In this document: in pieces, positions 62,911-64,000 of the stretch
How positions within the stretch are numbered: position 1 is the first letter of the stretch
Layout of the letters: every line of letters starts with the position of its first letter
Assembly (NCBI RefSeq): GCF_022213955.1
Contig: NZ_JAKNTW010000042.1
Coordinates: forward strand, 1-64,000
Source of the DNA: Dolomitihabitans soli
GTDB lineage: Bacteria > Actinomycetota > Actinomycetes > Streptosporangiales > Streptosporangiaceae
Direction: 5' to 3'
Length of the DNA stretch: 64,000 bases
Position numbers and translations under genes: made by a program
The notes under the pieces: generated by a model
Databases searched by the model: none
Told to the model about the DNA's origin: nothing
The model's input: only the letters and a program-made list of their open reading frames with translations

Positions 62911-63124
62911 GCGGGGACGGGCCGACGTCTCGGCGAGGTGTCCGCAGCGGACGATCCGACAGGTGTCGGCCACACCCGGCGGCACGCATGCGCTTTACCA
63001 TGCTCAGCGTTAATCGTCAGGTGCGGCGGGGAATTCGCTGAAGGAGTGAGCGTGGTCGATCGCTCCTTGGCCGCCATGGCCCCGGCGGCCGGGTATTCGT
63101 GCCAGACATCCGACGGGAGCGATC
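62911..63124. other. spacer between the FGE-like and PvdP-like genes
   Basis: About 210 bp with no convincing gene. A short frame from 63051 has a ribosome site (GAAGGAG) but is overlapped by the next gene. Confidence 0.35.
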
Positions 63125-64000
63125 ATGCAGGCCGAAGATCTGACCGGGTACTACACATATCGAAGCTATCTGAACCGCCCGGAGCCGGTCGACGACTTCA
63201 ACAAGCTCAAATTCGCGGAAGTGGAACTTTATCTGTCCGTCCAGGAGAACAGGACCGTCACCGGCACCCTGGCCTTTCCGGCCGCCCCGGGCGGGGACGA
63301 GAAGAACGTCATGGACGTCAACGGCGAGATTTCCGACTGGTCGCCGTTGCGATTGAAACTCACGGGACAGGGCCGTGCCAACAGCGCTATCGCCGACTAT
63401 TATTATGAATACGACGGGATGCTTTCCCACCACTGGACGGCAGGCGTCAAACAGCGTCTCACGCTCACCGGGACCGTGCTCCGCGCCAAGGACCACGGCG
63501 CGGGTGACAGCGTGGCCAGAGCGGGGGTCACGGCCAGCTTCGTCGCCGTGAAGCGTGACTTCGTCGCTCCGCGAGACGTGCCGGGCAACGCGCTCCTGCC
63601 GGCTGCCGTCGCCATGCTCGCCGGACGGAGTCACCGGCTGCGCCACAGCACGTGGCACACCGTTCGAACCAGTTGGTGGCGCCCTCTCCAGGAGGCCGAT
63701 CGCGCGGAGATCACCCAGCTCGGCTGGGGGTTCGCCCGCCCGCCGTTCAACGACAAGGGGCGACTCGATCTGATCAACGGCGCGGGCGAGGACTTCCTGT
63801 TCATGCACCGCCGGATGATCCGTATGGTGAACGACATCTATGAGCAGGCCGGAGTCCCGGTCATCGCGGCTTGGGGATCCATCCCCGGGCCGGACGTGCC
63901 GCAGTTCGTCTACGACGAGACCAAGGATCCCCAGAACCCCGGAAAAGTAATCATGAAGTACTCGGCCGCTCGTTCGGGATTCATGGTCCCCCCGGCCGAA
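63125..64000 (+). CDS. PvdP/tyrosinase-like protein (partial, runs off the window)
   Basis: The frame is open from ATG 63125 (after GGGAG) to the right edge, giving 292 residues with no stop. Residues 1-145 are a beta-rich, barrel-like domain (GYYTYRSYLNRPEPVDDFNK, LTLTGTVLRAK). From about 195 on it reads QLGWGFARPPFNDKGRLDLINGAGEDFLFMHRRMIRMVND, where the His in FLFMHRRM fits a copper-site His of tyrosinase-like proteins. The layout of barrel plus tyrosinase recalls PvdP. The rest lies outside the window. Confidence 0.65.
   Translation, partial: MQAEDLTGYYTYRSYLNRPEPVDDFNKLKFAEVELYLSVQENRTVTGTLAFPAAPGGDEKNVMDVNGEISDWSPLRLKLTGQGRANSAIADYYYEYDGMLSHHWTAGVKQRLTLTGTVLRAKDHGAGDSVARAGVTASFVAVKRDFVAPRDVPGNALLPAAVAMLAGRSHRLRHSTWHTVRTSWWRPLQEADRAEITQLGWGFARPPFNDKGRLDLINGAGEDFLFMHRRMIRMVNDIYEQAGVPVIAAWGSIPGPDVPQFVYDETKDPQNPGKVIMKYSAARSGFMVPPAE

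Overview
The window is high-GC actinobacterial DNA with many GTG starts, stop/start overlaps of the GTGA and ATGA type, and gene families and order typical of a filamentous actinomycete. The Streptosporangiaceae (Nonomuraea/Streptosporangium-like) are my best guess, from gene style only. It falls into a conserved housekeeping block on the left, an integrated conjugative element in the middle, and a patchwork accessory region on the right.

1-12.4 kb: ordinary chromosome. Leftward genes are mscL, a SAF/CpaB-like anchored protein, MTA phosphorylase, a DHA2 exporter with a fused winged-helix domain, an FmdB-type zinc ribbon, a K+/H+ antiporter and 5-formyl-THF cyclo-ligase. Rightward genes are galU-moeA-moaC-mogA-GNAT-sepX, a neighbourhood also found around mycobacterial galU/moeA. 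This run ends at an intact tRNA-Ala(CGC) gene (12383-12456).

12.41-29.20 kb: an actinomycete integrative and conjugative element (AICE) of about 16.8 kb inserted at the 3' end of the tRNA. It is bounded by identical 47-bp att copies and by matching 24-bp arm-type repeats just inside each end. The backbone is int, xis, a RepSA-type initiator, small orfs, a DUF2637 membrane protein, a TraB/FtsK translocase, an SCO3933-family protein and a GntR regulator. An HTH-kinase plus a second P-loop kinase follow. The cargo is visibly richer in A+T: a 1055-aa nuclease-NACHT NTPase (a bacterial NLR-like, probably anti-phage protein), a two-helix membrane peptide coupled to a Crp-like regulator, and a HAD hydrolase.

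29.2-54 kb: accessory region with regulators beside the genes they probably control. It holds a SigE-type ECF sigma with an anti-sigma-like partner, an MFS pump with a TetR regulator and a 33-bp palindromic operator, an ABC exporter with a two-component system, a RibD-C reductase, a MerR regulator with a CMD protein, an S33 peptidase with a broken partial copy, a PadR-controlled ABC system, a bifunctional penicillin-binding protein that has captured the padR promoter and first codons, an FAD oxidoreductase, a deazaflavin reductase-hemerythrin fusion, and a MerR regulator with an imine reductase. Three copies of a hairpin repeat that lies just outside attR (29205, 40156, 53705), and a stray copy of the AICE left inner end at 31579, mark module borders and suggest repeated integration or recombination.

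54-64 kb: a NUDIX hydrolase, an AraC regulator divergent from an NmrA-like/NTF2-like pair, a frameshifted large protein, a secreted S1 protease, an FGE/PvdO-like protein, and a gene running off the right edge that resembles the PvdP tyrosinase family.

All assignments come from reading the sequence and translated motifs; no database search was run.
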